A DNA stretch of 64,000 nt from Chrysopilus asiliformis (taxonomy: Eukaryota > Arthropoda > Insecta > Diptera > Rhagionidae), in NCBI GenBank assembly GCA_964034945.1, contig OZ035962.1, forward strand, positions 70,074,274 through 70,138,273, written 5' to 3'. Position 1 is the first letter of the stretch. Every line of letters starts with the position of its first letter. Below are positions 53,560-64,000 of this stretch, piece by piece. The notes under the pieces were generated by a model. The model was not told the origin of the DNA, made no database searches, and was given only the letters and a program-made list of their open reading frames with translations. Position numbers and translations under genes: made by a program.

Positions 53560-54780
53560 ACCCACTGTTTTTGATTGACCTGCCAGCAGCATGGCAAAAC
53601 TTGCCCTGCGTATGAAATAGACACTAATAATTTTGTGTTATTAATTTCATAATTTTTGTACATACAACAAAATTTTTCTAATAAAATAAAAATTTATCGC
53701 TTGATTTGATACTATCAATAAGGCAATTTCACTTTGTTTGTTCTTTGAAATTTGGTTTGTAATTTTGTTAAATCATTATACCAATTTATCAAATAAATAA
53801 TTAATTTTCATGATAAAAATATTTCATTAAAAAAAATCACAAGGGATAGATTTCCCTTTTTGTTAATCCAACAACGAGAATTTTGTTAGCTGGTATTTAA
53901 TAACGGTTTTATTACATTCCCGTGTATTATGTCGATATGACCACGAATTACTTTGATTCGGGGAAAGTGCAAAGCTAGCTAAGAAAACTCCTTTAACTTT
54001 TCGGTACAGTACTTCTATTTTATACCCATATGTACGTAAATTTTACAGAACTATAACTACCGCATTGTATGAAGTTCGCTGTATTATAATTTAAAATCTA
54101 CTTACAATATCGGCAATTATTGATTGCGGTTATTCAAGCTTTTTTTGTCTCTTGAAACCCCAACGCGAGCAGCTTTCGATGATGTGGTTTTCTACTTGAC
54201 AGTGAATCATTGGCTAATTGACAAAAAAAGCGCTAGACGAATGGGATTCGAAGATACATTTTGGCACAATGACCTTGATGGTGACGGCGAATCAAACATG
54301 GTTCCCATGTGGCTCCACATAGCTTTCTTCTTCGTTTGCATTTAAATTTCTAAATTGGTAAAAGTTGTCGCCATTAACGCTCCCTCTACTGCCCCTCTCG
54401 TATATTTTGCTGATCTCAACAGATCAAGTTTTGTCATTTTTGGTAAAAGTTTTATAAAAATGAGCCTGTAAACTACTCGTACAAAACAAAAATTACAGCA
54501 GAAGAAATTTAAACGGAATTATGAGAGTTCGTTTTCGGCTATGGCGAATTTATGATTTTTAGACTTTCTGTTATGAGAATTGGTGAAATAATAACGACGT
54601 CGATCACCATATTAGGGGGAAAGTACATTCATAATGGTTTACACGTCAAGCTGAAAGAGAAGCATAAAGTCTGTCCCACGGCGCGCTGAGAGCTGGTAGT
54701 AGAAGCTGCAGGTTTATATGAGTTCGTGTCTAATTGCACGCTGATCAATCGCGGCAGTGCGTCGCACTGCGAAGTGTAGA
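53560..54780 (+). other. AT-rich DNA with an unrecognised frame at 54124-54345
   Basis: The frame at 54124-54345 contains RAAFDDVVFYLTVNHWLIDK and RRMGFEDTFWHNDLDGDGES and has protein-like composition, but no family is recognised. The complementary strand is also largely open across the same bases. 54640-54780 is more GC-rich (AAGTCTGTCCCACGGCGCGC) and may pair loosely with 56440-56475 (GTGAGACAGACTTAAG), as ends of an old element broken up by later insertions. Confidence 0.3.
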
Positions 54781-54784
54781 TTTA

Positions 54785-55546
54785 GGCCCTTATTATGATT
54801 GTCAATTCACAATTGATAGTTGATAATTATCAACTAAGTTGATACATTACGAATGTCAATCGGTGTCAACTTTATTGATAACTGTCAACCGTTTCCAGCG
54901 ACCACAAATTTATGGTTGATAGGATAAGGAAGATAACAATTTTCAGAATTATTTGTATGTTTTCTGTTAGTTTTCTTTTGTGGTCAATTGATCTACAGGT
55001 CAAAAACTATGTTGCAAATAAAAAGGATTTTAAGAGATAACACTCTTTTAAGAGGATTTTAAGAGATAAAATTGAACAATCGGACGTAATTTGTTTGGTT
55101 ATATTTTCCAGACAGGTATGGCAAAATAGAGTATATTTTAGTTTTATACACGATTTCCGGCCATCATAGAACCATTTAGATATTTATGGCAAGGATACTT
55201 CGGAGGACCGAAACTAATTAATTCTACAGCGATTTGCTCTCATTTATTTTTGGCATCAAGTTTAGAACATATTCCTTTTACTATTATTGGATTTTTTCCA
55301 TCAGCACCACTAATTTATTTAGCTAGTTTCTGTTGATGACTCGAAAATGATATTTTATCATATTTTTTTAATTGTAGATATCTTTTTGATGATATTTTAA
55401 CTAAACCAAAGTTCACAATTGACTTTTTGATAAACGTCAAAACGATTTCATTCGCAATGGTGAATAATTTTATCAATCAGTGATCGTAATACTAAAAGTT
55501 GATAAATTTTGTCAAGTATCAATCGTTGATAGTTGCAATAGGAGCC
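54785..55546. mobile_element. PIF/Harbinger-like element (762 bp)
   Basis: TTA at 54782-54784 and 55547-55549 flanks ends GGCCCTTATTATGATTGTCA and the complement of GGCTCCTATTGCAACTATC. TTGATA/TATCAA sub-repeats crowd both ends. No MADF or DDE frame was found in the interior. Confidence 0.65.
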
Positions 55547-55757
55547 TTAGTTTATACTTTCAGACGCGCTCATATTAACAGAGATGTCACAAGTGGTGAA
55601 TTATGGTACTTTGTGTATTCGGGAAGCTCGGTACATTATGTCTGCCATCTCCAAATAGTTTTGTGTTGTAGCAAATATTTTTATGAAGCGGAAAAATGGA
55701 AAATAATTTTGAAGATATATTCGAAACGGAAAATAAAACCGCAAAATTAAAGGGTCC

Positions 55758-55871
55758 ATTATCTTAGACGCGTCACTTTTCGTGACTCGAATTTTGCCTA
55801 CTGTATTTGGTGTTTTGTACCAACAACAACAGGGAATTTCGAGTCACGAAAAGTGACGCGTCTAAGATAAT
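55758..55871. repeat. Hairpin element H3
   Basis: Arms ATTATCTTAGACGCGTCACT and onward pair over about 40 bp, with apical TGTATTTGGTGTTTTGTACCAACAAC. The stem differs from H1 and H2, but GGT...TACCAACAACAAC again forms the top. Confidence 0.72.
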
Positions 55872-55964
55872 CGACCTGTAAGAATATTGAAAATCACTAC
55901 GATTTGTAGGTCACAAGAACACAAGTTGAGTTGTCACCGCTCCGCATCCGCGTCGCATAGTTTA

Positions 55965-56391
55965 CCTCAGGAGCCCAATGAACGCAACGCGAACGCAACT
56001 AAAACGCACAAACTGTCACGCAGCGCAACATTGCAGCGGCAGAGCCCAATTGCATCTCGTGAAGTAGTACAAGTGACATAATATAAAGTGGTATAAATTT
56101 GGCAAAATTACAAAAATGGATAATTTTGAAGCGATAATTTGCTTTGTTGGTCTTTACCTTTGTTATGTTGTTTTTTGCACCAAGGCTATCAATTTTTCCT
56201 CGAACGACATTTCCCCAACCGCACTTTATGAACTGTCAACGCAGAATTCTGCGGCAAAGTTAGAAGTTTGCAAACTTTTGCGTTGTAGGTGCGTTCACTG
56301 CGTTCACTGTGCTCACTTCAAATGATTTCTATGGAACAAACTTATAAGTGACAGTTTGTGCGTTCGCGTTGCATTCATTGGGCTCCAGGCA
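55965..56391. mobile_element. PIF/Harbinger-like element, family E copy 3
   Basis: TTA at 55962-55964 and 56392-56394 flanks ends containing GGAGCCCAATGAACGCAACG and its complement. The minus strand keeps MSFEEKLI at about 56210, the same start as the open MADF gene in copy 2, followed by decay. It is 427 bp long. It serves as the empty-site reference for the insertion inside copy 1. Confidence 0.78.
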
Positions 56392-56394
56392 TTA

Positions 56395-57960
56395 GGAATG
56401 GCTGCGGCTGTCACCGTGCCGCATTGACGTCAGCGCGTCGCGTACCACGTAGATGTGAGACAGACTTAAGTTTTATGAATAAACCTTATGCAGCTTTTTG
56501 ATACAATCATGTTTTGTCGTTCCAGATGAAAGCCATAAACATAGAGATAATAAGCATTGAATACTCCCATAAATGGACACCGGATAGTCGGACAGTTCCC
56601 TTAAAAGGACACTTTTGATTTTTTGAAATAACGGTAGATCTCGATATCGGTTTGAGATATCAAGTTCTAGTGCAGGGAGTTTTACTGTCTTCAACAACGG
56701 GTAACGAATTTCCACCAAACGTCGATAGGATCGTCCCATTCCACGACCAAAGATATCTGTAAAAAGATATCTGTTTTAGTTCTAGTTACCACCCTGAGCT
56801 GCGCTTCGGTATTAAAGGGTCTCGCCCTAAGCTCTGGCTAAAACTATAAAAAAGTAGTTTTTGAGAAATTTTGTATAAATTTCTATACTCGTGTCCAGCT
56901 CGTTCAATTTCACAATTTTGAACGGTTCATCCTACTTTGGATCCCTTCTACTTCTTCAACTTTAGTATTATCAGGGTTGTACAATTACAATGAAATAATT
57001 TTACAACCCTGATAAATTTCACACACAAGTTTTGTAATTGCACAAAAAAAAATTATTTTGACATTACTTTTGTGTAATTGCAAAAAAAAATACAGAAAAT
57101 TATTTGTAATTTTTACCTTTATTTTGCGATCACAATTTTATTACTTGAAATTTACATACAATGTGTAATTTATGTTTTGTTATCCTAAATACCCTGGTGT
57201 CGTTCATTTTTGTATCTGATGATTTGGTTCGATGCGTTGCAAACCGTATACTAAAACTCATATACTATTTTATGATTCTCATATAGAGTATAAAAATATG
57301 TGACTAGTAAATCACGTCTTTCGCATAGAAATAAAATGTTCAGCAAGTAAAAAATCAGATACGGATCGGGCCCAATTGATTGCAAGATCTGAAATTTCTG
57401 ATATTGGCGCGGTGTCCCGATCGTAACTGTCTGATCAGGTTCCCATTCACGGTTTACGGTTACATGCATCATACTAAATATTTATATGAACAGCGGTGTA
57501 ACAAAGATGTGTCACGTTGGATACCATCTGTTTCGTTTTTCTACAAATCTATGATCGTTGATCCGTGATTCTTTCGACTGTTATGTGGTTTTCTTCAGCT
57601 GTTCAAATGGTACTCTTTATGGAATTCGTGTCCATTTTAAAAGCTTGGGACCATTTTTTGATTTCACATACCTATATGTATGTATGATCCAACAACTCAT
57701 CTACCGCGCACCATAGCGGAAAATTGCACATAGAGGTCGGCCTAGAAACAAGTTCAACTACATGCGCCATCAGCGCATTTCTACAATAGTAATAATCGAT
57801 TTTTCATAGAGTTGTTTATGTCTATGGGTTTAAGTACCGTTTGCACCAACGAAACTTAGCGACTTATGTACAACTTAAATTATTTAAGTCCCAGAATTTC
57901 TACGGCTTAAGTAGGCTAACCGTGACTTGATTGTTTTTAAGAATAGTACGCGCAAACGGG
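56395..57960. other. No recognised gene; short shared repeat near 56800
   Basis: 56793-56850 repeats the GCGCTTCGGTATTAAAGGGT phrase found at 13778. 56550-56700 has GATATCGGTTTGAGATATC-like phrases akin to repeat B. Open frames (56473-56739, 57251-57472) are not recognised. Confidence 0.35.
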
Positions 57961-57965
57961 ACTAA

Positions 57966-58095
57966 AGCCCAATTCAGACTAGCAATTGCGATTACGATTG
58001 AAGATCAAAGCTTTCAACAATAGGAAAATGAAAGCTTTGGTCTCATTGGTCGAGGAAGCTCAATCGTTATCGCAATCGTTAGTCTGAATTGGGTT
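57966..58095. mobile_element. PIF/Harbinger-like MITE (130 bp)
   Basis: TAA at 57963-57965 and 58096-58098 flanks ends AGCCCAATTCAGACTAGCAA and the complement of AACCCAATTCAGACTAACG; the arms extend over about 38 bp with AAAGCTTT inside. It is non-coding. Confidence 0.68.
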
Positions 58096-58099
58096 TAAA

Positions 58100-58980
58100 A
58101 TAGGGTTTTCTGCGTTTTATTATTTGATTTTAAAACTTGGTTTGTAAAGCATTGCAATTAGGATTTGCAATACCGATACGAAATTCCAATACTGGTATTG
58201 ACGGTATTACAAAAAATCGTCAATACCGGTTTCGGTATTATAACTCGGCATCACAAATGAAAAATTGTAACTTTAATTCACTTTGTCACTAAAAGTTCAG
58301 AAAGTTAAAGCTTTTTTAGAAGGATTTTTGGAACCCAATTGTTAGTACGGGGTTGTCAAAATTTAAAGTCTCTTTACTCGTACAGAGATGAGTTGATTTG
58401 ACAAGACGTAGTGAGTATTTGTTTTTAAACGATTTTAATGTCTGAATTGTAATTGAGAGCAACATTGTGTAAAATACTTCAGATTTTTCGCGATAAAATA
58501 TTAACATGAGCGAATAGAATATCTGAAAATGACGGTTTTCTGGTAGAAATTATATTTTTCTGGCGTCAGCACAACTCATGCTCTTCAAGTGCTATTTTTA
58601 CCTCTAGTATTATGTATTCGATGATTCTTGTCACGAAATACGAAGCAATTTGCCTTTTCTGTAAGTATTTCGGGTTCTACATGAGCTTTGTTATTTTTTA
58701 TCGTTTTTTTTTAAATAAAATATAAATTAATTGGTATTTAATGACAGAGTTTAAAAATTGGAACATGGAAATAATTTCGACACTCAAGGTTGTGTGAATT
58801 GCTGTTCTAATAAACTACCCAATACGGTAGGTGTGTGTTTTTACTTTCTTATACTAACTATAACAAAGTAGTGTATTCATGAAAATTTCGATTCCTTAAT
58901 TTTGCCTAAAAACATTTTCTGAGCACTCATAAGTCGATTGAAGTATTATTACAAATAAAAAAATTCTTTTTTTGAAATGC
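58100..58980. other. No gene; CGGTATT-rich repeat at 58150-58260
   Basis: 58150-58260 contains AATACCGGTTTCGGTATTAT and related phrases like those flanking the element at 50923. The rest is AT-rich without features. Confidence 0.35.
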
Positions 58981-58985
58981 TTTTT

Positions 58986-59141
58986 AAAAAAATACACTAA
59001 AAAGAAAAAAATATTTTTTTGGGCGCTGCGTATCAGAAATAAAAGCGATATAAATATTTATTTTATTATTTTTTTTGCTTTTATTTTTAATACACAGCGC
59101 CCAAAAAAATGTTTTTTTTCTTTTTAGTGCATTTTTTTAAA
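58986..59141. repeat. Foldback repeat family I, complete
   Basis: Arms of about 60 bp with CACTAAAAAGAAAAAAATAT and TTTGGGCGCTG pair across an AT-rich loop. A decayed relative is at 17850-17960, and the CACTAAAAAG part also occurs in the arms of the 18.7 kb element. Confidence 0.65.
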
Positions 59142-59230
59142 TAAAAAGTTTAAAAAAAAAATATTTTTATACTTTTAACATAAAAACCAATTTATTCTTA
59201 TAAAATAAGCAAAATAATATTTGTACATAA

Positions 59231-59365
59231 ATCTGTGGTAATAAGTTAAAGTAGCTTAAGTCGATTTTCAGGCAAAGCTAAAGTGATCTGTTCGTAAATG
59301 CAAATTCAGATCAATTTGGTTTTGCCTGGAAATCGACTTAAGCTATTTTAACTTATTATCACAGA
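59231..59365. repeat. Hairpin MITE (135 bp)
   Basis: GTGGTAATAAGTTAAAGTAG and TCGATTTTCAGGCAAA pair with 59320-59365 over about 42 bp. The loop contains AGATCAATTTGG/TGATCTG motifs. No clear target duplication. Confidence 0.68.
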
Positions 59366-61200
59366 TATATCCGATGTACTCGTTTGAGATCAGCGGGCGT
59401 TAATGAGTTAATGTCAGAATCAGATTCGGATTTTTTTATTTATTTAATATAGCTATATTAATAATTACGCTATCCTTACAAGACCTATCCTTATCCTATC
59501 AAGTATGTATTGTATTGTCGTCGGACTGCAAAATTTCAAGTCAATCAATTGAGTGCAAGTGGGTCAAAATTTGATTGCAAGATTTGACCCTGGCAAACAA
59601 ATAAACGGGCAGACTGATACGAAGGCAAGCTAAATAAAAGCTTTTAAAATGCCTTTCTGTCTGTCAGGCTGTTAGTCTGTATATAAGGTTTCCCACAAAC
59701 AACTAGAGCTAGAGCCATGAAATTTGACCGGCGTTCAAAGGTTGGTGTCCTTCAGGCCAAATGCCGACAATCAGTAGCAAAATCAAAAAGCTTCAAAAGA
59801 TTCGTTTCGGCTACCGATGCGTTTGAAAAATCTTGTTTTTAGTCTTTAAGGAGGACTGAATATTTCTGAATAACGATAATATATTATAAATTTTTAGAAT
59901 TTGATCGATATTTTTAAGTTAAAATCATTTATTTCGTACTGACTTACCAAAAAATATTTATTTAATTTAGGGAAAAAATCTTAAGTACCATCAGTCGTCG
60001 AATATTTCTGAAGATAGAATTGTTGATTTATCAGACTCCATAAAAAGTTTTAATTACTTTTCGTTAAGTTAGTTCGATGAAAATCTCTTAAAGTAATCTA
60101 ATTGATTCCGCTGGGACTAACCCCGATCCTTTAGTCATAACTTTTAAGAGTATATCCACCTGCCGTTTGACAGGTAATCTTCATTTATTCCACAGCAGCA
60201 TGTGCGTTCACTCCATACTAAAGAGAAAAACATTTTAATCAAGCCGAAAATTGTATGAAAAGTTATGAAAAGTTATGAAATCAATAAGAAGATTGAATCG
60301 TAGGAGATATTCCATCACAGCATCGTAAATAATATTTCCGATGCTTTTCATTGGAAATTGTAGACCTCGTTATTAGATCAATATTGCTTTTACTTACCTG
60401 ATTGAAAATATCTTCCTAAAGCAAAGTTTTTCGATTGAAGCCTTTATATTGAAATTCACGATACAAAACCACTCGAAAACTCTAGAATAAATTGAGATAG
60501 AAAGTTGCAATTTGATGTAGAAAATGTTTTTTTTTAATCAAAAGTTCAACCGCGTCCGAAAATGGGAAAAATTGAATCATTCTTTCCCCTCTCATCCATA
60601 CAAATGAAAAAAGTTTTTTGTAATTTTCTCGAAAACGGATCCGTTTTTCAAAAAAGTTTTTTTGCTGAAATTGTTTTATATATGCGTTTTATTCAGCTAA
60701 TAAGCTATACTACGTGGACTTGTATATCCGGCACAACAAAAATTATATGATTTTTTATAATATTTCCCCATACATCGAAATCCAATTTTATAAATCCAAT
60801 TGAATTGCGTGACTCCAATTGGCATTTTTCAAAATCGCCTTTCAGTGGGTTCTATGGGACGATACCGGCTTCCGAATGCAAAAATCCGCGTCAAAATCGG
60901 TAAAGCCTATCTGGTAGTCCATCTTATAATTTTTTGTTATACACGTACATACAGATATACACACAATGAAATGTTTTGGATTAATCAAACTGAGTCGATG
61001 GTAATTTCCCAAGGCCGTGCCGTGCGGTGGGCGTAATCCAGTTTAGATTTTTCAAGTGCTTTTAATTACATTGAACGAAAAAAAAACATAAAAATTTATG
61101 ACTATCGAGTACGATTTTTTTCCAAAATACAGCTAAAATATCAAAATCATTAAGAAAATATCCGATGTGAACAGCACATGACTTTCTTATACAAAATCTA
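59366..61200. other. No gene; decayed dispersed repeats
   Basis: 59460-59720 carries an inverted copy of the repeat C neighbourhood (AAATTTCAAGTCAATC, GATTTGACCCTGGCAAAC, CTGTCTGTCAGG). 60540-60910 resembles 33290-33480 in reverse (AAAACGG, CAAAATCGGTAAAG). Open frames here are not recognised. Confidence 0.4.
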
Positions 61201-61204
61201 GGCT

Positions 61205-61860
61205 TCTGCACAATTTACAAGTACGCTATAACCCGGCGAATAAAATATTAATTTACATAAAAATATGATTTTTTTTTACTGAATCTGAAATATCTCGATA
61301 ACGGTAAAAGATATATATTTACGACAAAATGCAAAAATGTAGAGAATTTTAGTGTCTTTTTCCTTAATAATATTTTTTTGAAAAACCGTTAGTTTGCAAG
61401 CAACTCACCAAAATTTATTTTTCAAACGTTTAATGAAAATATTTCAATAACAGTAAAAGATAATATATAAAAGTTAAAGACAAAATTGTGGCAAACATTA
61501 TTCTCTTCAATTCATCTCATATATTAAACTACCAAAAATCCGTTATTTTTCGAGATAATGGCAAAAAAATTTTATTATCTCCAATTTTCGACATACATAA
61601 TACTATTGAAAAACGCGTAGTTTCGGAGTAAATAAGAAAAAAACGTAATCGCGATTTTCAAAAACCCGCCATTTTGAGTACTTCTGGTTAACGGATTTCC
61701 ACCAAAATTTCCGGTTGAGTACTTCTGGTTAACGGATTTCCACCAAAAGTTAATAGAATTCCAAGATCAAACATGCCTGCAAAATTTCATATTTCTAGCA
61801 GTATTAGTTTTTGAGAAATCTTGTACACAGTCTGGCAGACAGACTGACATAAAGACATTT
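61205..61860 (-). repeat. Dispersed repeat B, copy 4
   Basis: It carries GAAATATCTCGATAACGGTA, GCAAAAATGTAGAGAATTTT, ACCGTTAGTTTGCAAGCAA and TTCGAGATAATGGC in reverse orientation to copy 1. It ends with AGTCTGGCAGACAGACTGAC, matching the GTCTGTCTG run that opens copy 1. A short direct repeat (GAGTACTTCTGGTTAACGGA) lies at 61675-61730. Confidence 0.65.
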
Positions 61861-61869
61861 TTGTAATAA

Positions 61870-63370
61870 TGCTCCAATCGACTCCGGAGTGCTCGGGAAA
61901 TGTTTTTAGGCAAAAATTAAGAATACAATACTTTATTATTCTATTATAAGAAATTAAAAATTTGTGGCCACTTTTGGGAAAATGTTCGGTGTTTCGTCAA
62001 ATTTGTAGTTTTGTAAAGTGGGACAATTTCATACAGTTCAAATTTCTCGGCAAATATAATCCCGAGACCCAAATTTTTGTGGTCAGCTCGTTCTCTCAAG
62101 AAAGTTTTGGTTACACGAATTTTTCCCTAGGATACTCTTTGGCGAAAAATTTCCAGTTAAATAGTTGGTGCATGAATCCTTTCTACCCTACCCTACCATA
62201 CATAACCCTACCCTACCCTACCATACACCTCTGAGCAAATTTGACTATCTCTTATACTCCGGTGAGATGTTGTGAGATTTGTTTGGACACTTGAAGGTTT
62301 TTTGTCTGATATTGTTCTAGACATATGTAGCTCAGCTGTGTAAACATATTTATTAGAGCAAAATTTAAGCGCGAAATTTTTAACGGGTTTACGGGTACTA
62401 TAATTTTATGAAAGTGTGAAATTACATATTCACCCTTATGAAAAATTGATTATCTACCTTCGATCCAATTTCAGCACACAATATCTCGTGAGGGTAATTT
62501 TAAATTGGTGATAAAAAAAAAACATTTCCAGTCCAGCCTTTCATTGGGCTCTTTTTCTATAAGGCAAACACATTATTATCGTCCTTTATTTTCGCTCAAT
62601 TTGTTTTTTTTTTTTTTTTGCCACACCTGATCGAACATACACATCCAAATAGAGGGCAAGGTAACGCCAACATAACTAAAAGGGAGAAAACAGGTAAATT
62701 GTCCTGAGTGGCGATGTGAAACATTGGCGAACGTGTATTGTGTGTGGCATGCGGAGAAATGTGCGGCATCAGAGGACAATTTAGTCACATTGATTATATA
62801 CTGTGAAAGTGTGACCCATTTATTTACGTTTCGCTTCATTTTACCACACAAATAGGTGCTACAAAGTATTTTGGGTTAGTAATTTAACGGACTATTTATA
62901 AATATTCCCAATTGTGTCCGTATTGGTTTATTATCATAAAACACAGTTCCATGATTGCGGCTAATTTGCTAAAATTCCTGTAAATTTTATCGCAATTATT
63001 ATAGAAGAATTATATTATAGATAAAAGTGACCTAACTTACGATCAATACAGATACAGAGTAAACTCAAGCGACGAAGGACGAAAATACGGCGTTGAAAAA
63101 ATATTTAGACCTGTGAAGGTCGGACTATTACCAAACTTGCTCTTATCATTGTTAGCATTACGTTTTCAACACCCACCACTGTTGCTAGAGAGAAATATAA
63201 AGAATAATAATTTGTGAATGATGCAATTAATATTGTATTTATAATATACTAGCTTGCATGCCCGTAAGTTTTTTTTATACCAGAAAACCCTGAAATAATT
63301 TAAAATAATTGAAAAAAAACCGTTATTCTTTCAAGACTTCCGGGTCGAATTTTGAACGATTTATTAATTA
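61870..63370. other. No recognised gene; CCCTA minisatellite at 62183-62228
   Basis: 62183-62228 holds about seven CCCTA units broken by CATA. 62605-62621 is a poly-T run. The minus frame 62576-62851 is not recognised. Otherwise AT-rich. Confidence 0.45.
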
Positions 63371-63840
63371 TTGGGTTGGGAAAAAAGTATCGAGCTATTT
63401 TCTCAGCAGATGGCTCTGATGCACCACAATTGCAGAACTATTAGTTGTACTGCTTTTTGACAGTTGATATTTAAACCCCGATTCTGATAATTTATTTATT
63501 TACTAATTCATCAATACACTGACTACTACAAGTTAAATTAAATGCTAATAAATGTATATACAAATTATAGAAAAAAAAAATTATTATAATAAAAAAAAAA
63601 AAAAATATTAAATATATGTTTACAATACTAAATAATAATTTAAAAATAAATACAAAACAAAAAAAAAATTAATGAAGCAAATTTTTCAGTTGCGCTAGAC
63701 TGATATTAAAATCAATACATTCAAATGAATTATTAAAAGTTCGAGCCATTGATGAAAGAGGCTCATTATAACCATAATTTGTCGAGTGTGATGGAACTTT
63801 TAAAAATCTGTAAGTTCTTCTGGTTCTATTATTTGCATTT
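63371..63840 (-). pseudogene. LINE 3' end (Jockey/CR1-like), beside a possible mariner end
   Basis: On the minus strand 63669-63838 reads NRTRRTYRFLKVPSHSTNYG, then YNEPLSSMARTFNNSFECID, FNISLAQLKNLLH and a stop at 63669. The sequence K-V-P-x-H-x-T-N-Y-G-x-N-x-P-L followed by F-D-F-N-x-S is the usual C-terminus of insect Jockey/CR1-group LINEs. An AT-rich 3' region follows, ending in AAATAAATAAA at about 63490. Upstream coding is interrupted by hairpin H4 and then the window edge. At 63371, ATTGGGTTGGGAAAAAAGTA resembles one end of a mariner, with no partner found. Confidence 0.65.
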
Positions 63841-63843
63841 ATA

Positions 63844-63943
63844 ACTTGTCGTATTCGACAAAAGTCGTATTACGTGTTTTTTTTTGTTGGTAGAAGCGCA
63901 TTAAAAACAACACGTTAAACGACTTTTGTGGAAAACGACAATT
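63844..63943. repeat. Hairpin element H4
   Basis: AACTTGTCGTATTCGACAAA and its near-complement at 63908-63943 pair over about 38 bp with an apical TTTTTGTTGG/AAAACAACAC. The stem is related to H1 (GTCGT-TTCGACAA). It interrupts the LINE coding tail. Confidence 0.65.
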
Positions 63944-64000
63944 TAACTATAAAATACATTGTAGGAAATGAATTTGAATTTAAACCGAAAAATGGGGTAA

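Noticed and set aside
63371..63400. Possible mariner end ATTGGGTTGGGAAAAAAGTA as a separate element
   Set aside because: No second terminus or transposase is in view, so it is only mentioned within the neighbouring feature.
1..64000. tRNA, rRNA, CRISPR or bacterial-type operon features
   Set aside because: None could be supported by eye; repeated short palindromes here are MITEs, not CRISPR repeats.

Overview
The window is A+T-rich eukaryotic DNA crowded with transposable elements. It looks like an insect, most likely a fly (Diptera). The grounds are an arthropod-type calpain C-terminus with a short phase-1 intron, a P-element-like sequence with a THAP exon, a mariner of the irritans type, several Tc1/mariner, hAT and piggyBac relatives, PIF/Harbinger-like elements with a MADF gene, and LINE fragments with fly-like 3' ends. 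The species cannot be named from sequence alone. No bacterial-style operon, CRISPR array, rRNA or convincing tRNA was seen.

Host genes are sparse. The one secure gene fragment is the last two exons of a calpain (4548-5021, + strand), which form the end of the penta-EF-hand domain. Its upstream exons are not visible, so they either lie left of the window or were missed. A more mixed-composition stretch at about 9.04-10.36 kb ends in a perfect splice donor and may be the promoter and 5' UTR exon of a second + strand gene, but no coding exon for it was found. A few unrecognised coding-like pieces (26.57, 27.3, 32.0 and 54.1 kb) are listed with low confidence.

The rest is nested mobile DNA. From left to right: a palindromic P-like element with two opposed THAP exons (1.7-2.8 kb); a MADF fragment beside a short tandem repeat (3.2-3.4 kb); a hAT-type MITE (5.9 kb); a Harbinger-type element with another inside it (6.9-7.7 kb); a dispersed repeat holding a foldback element that itself holds a pogo-like MITE (11.6-12.6 kb); LINE tails, a tiny piggyBac MITE and Tc1 remnants (12.6-16.3 kb); two nested inverted-repeat elements (18.7-19.6 kb); a hAT element resembling mammalian MER30 that contains a TA-flanked MITE and a LINE RNase H fragment (20.4-22.3 kb); a Tc1/mariner element split by a Harbinger element with an open two-exon MADF gene (29.8-31.6 kb); a self-inserted MITE forming arms of about 0.44 kb (35.1-36.1 kb); a composite foldback with a 1,779-bp direct tandem duplication (38.0-42.8 kb); a decayed mariner (44.2-45.6 kb); and many short MITEs and hairpins to the right end, where a LINE 3' end lies.

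Nothing here works together as a pathway. The pattern is one of repeated insertion. Exact target-site duplications (TSDs: TA, TTA/TAA, TTAA, TCA/TGA, 8 bp, about 11 bp) can be read around many elements and give their order of arrival.
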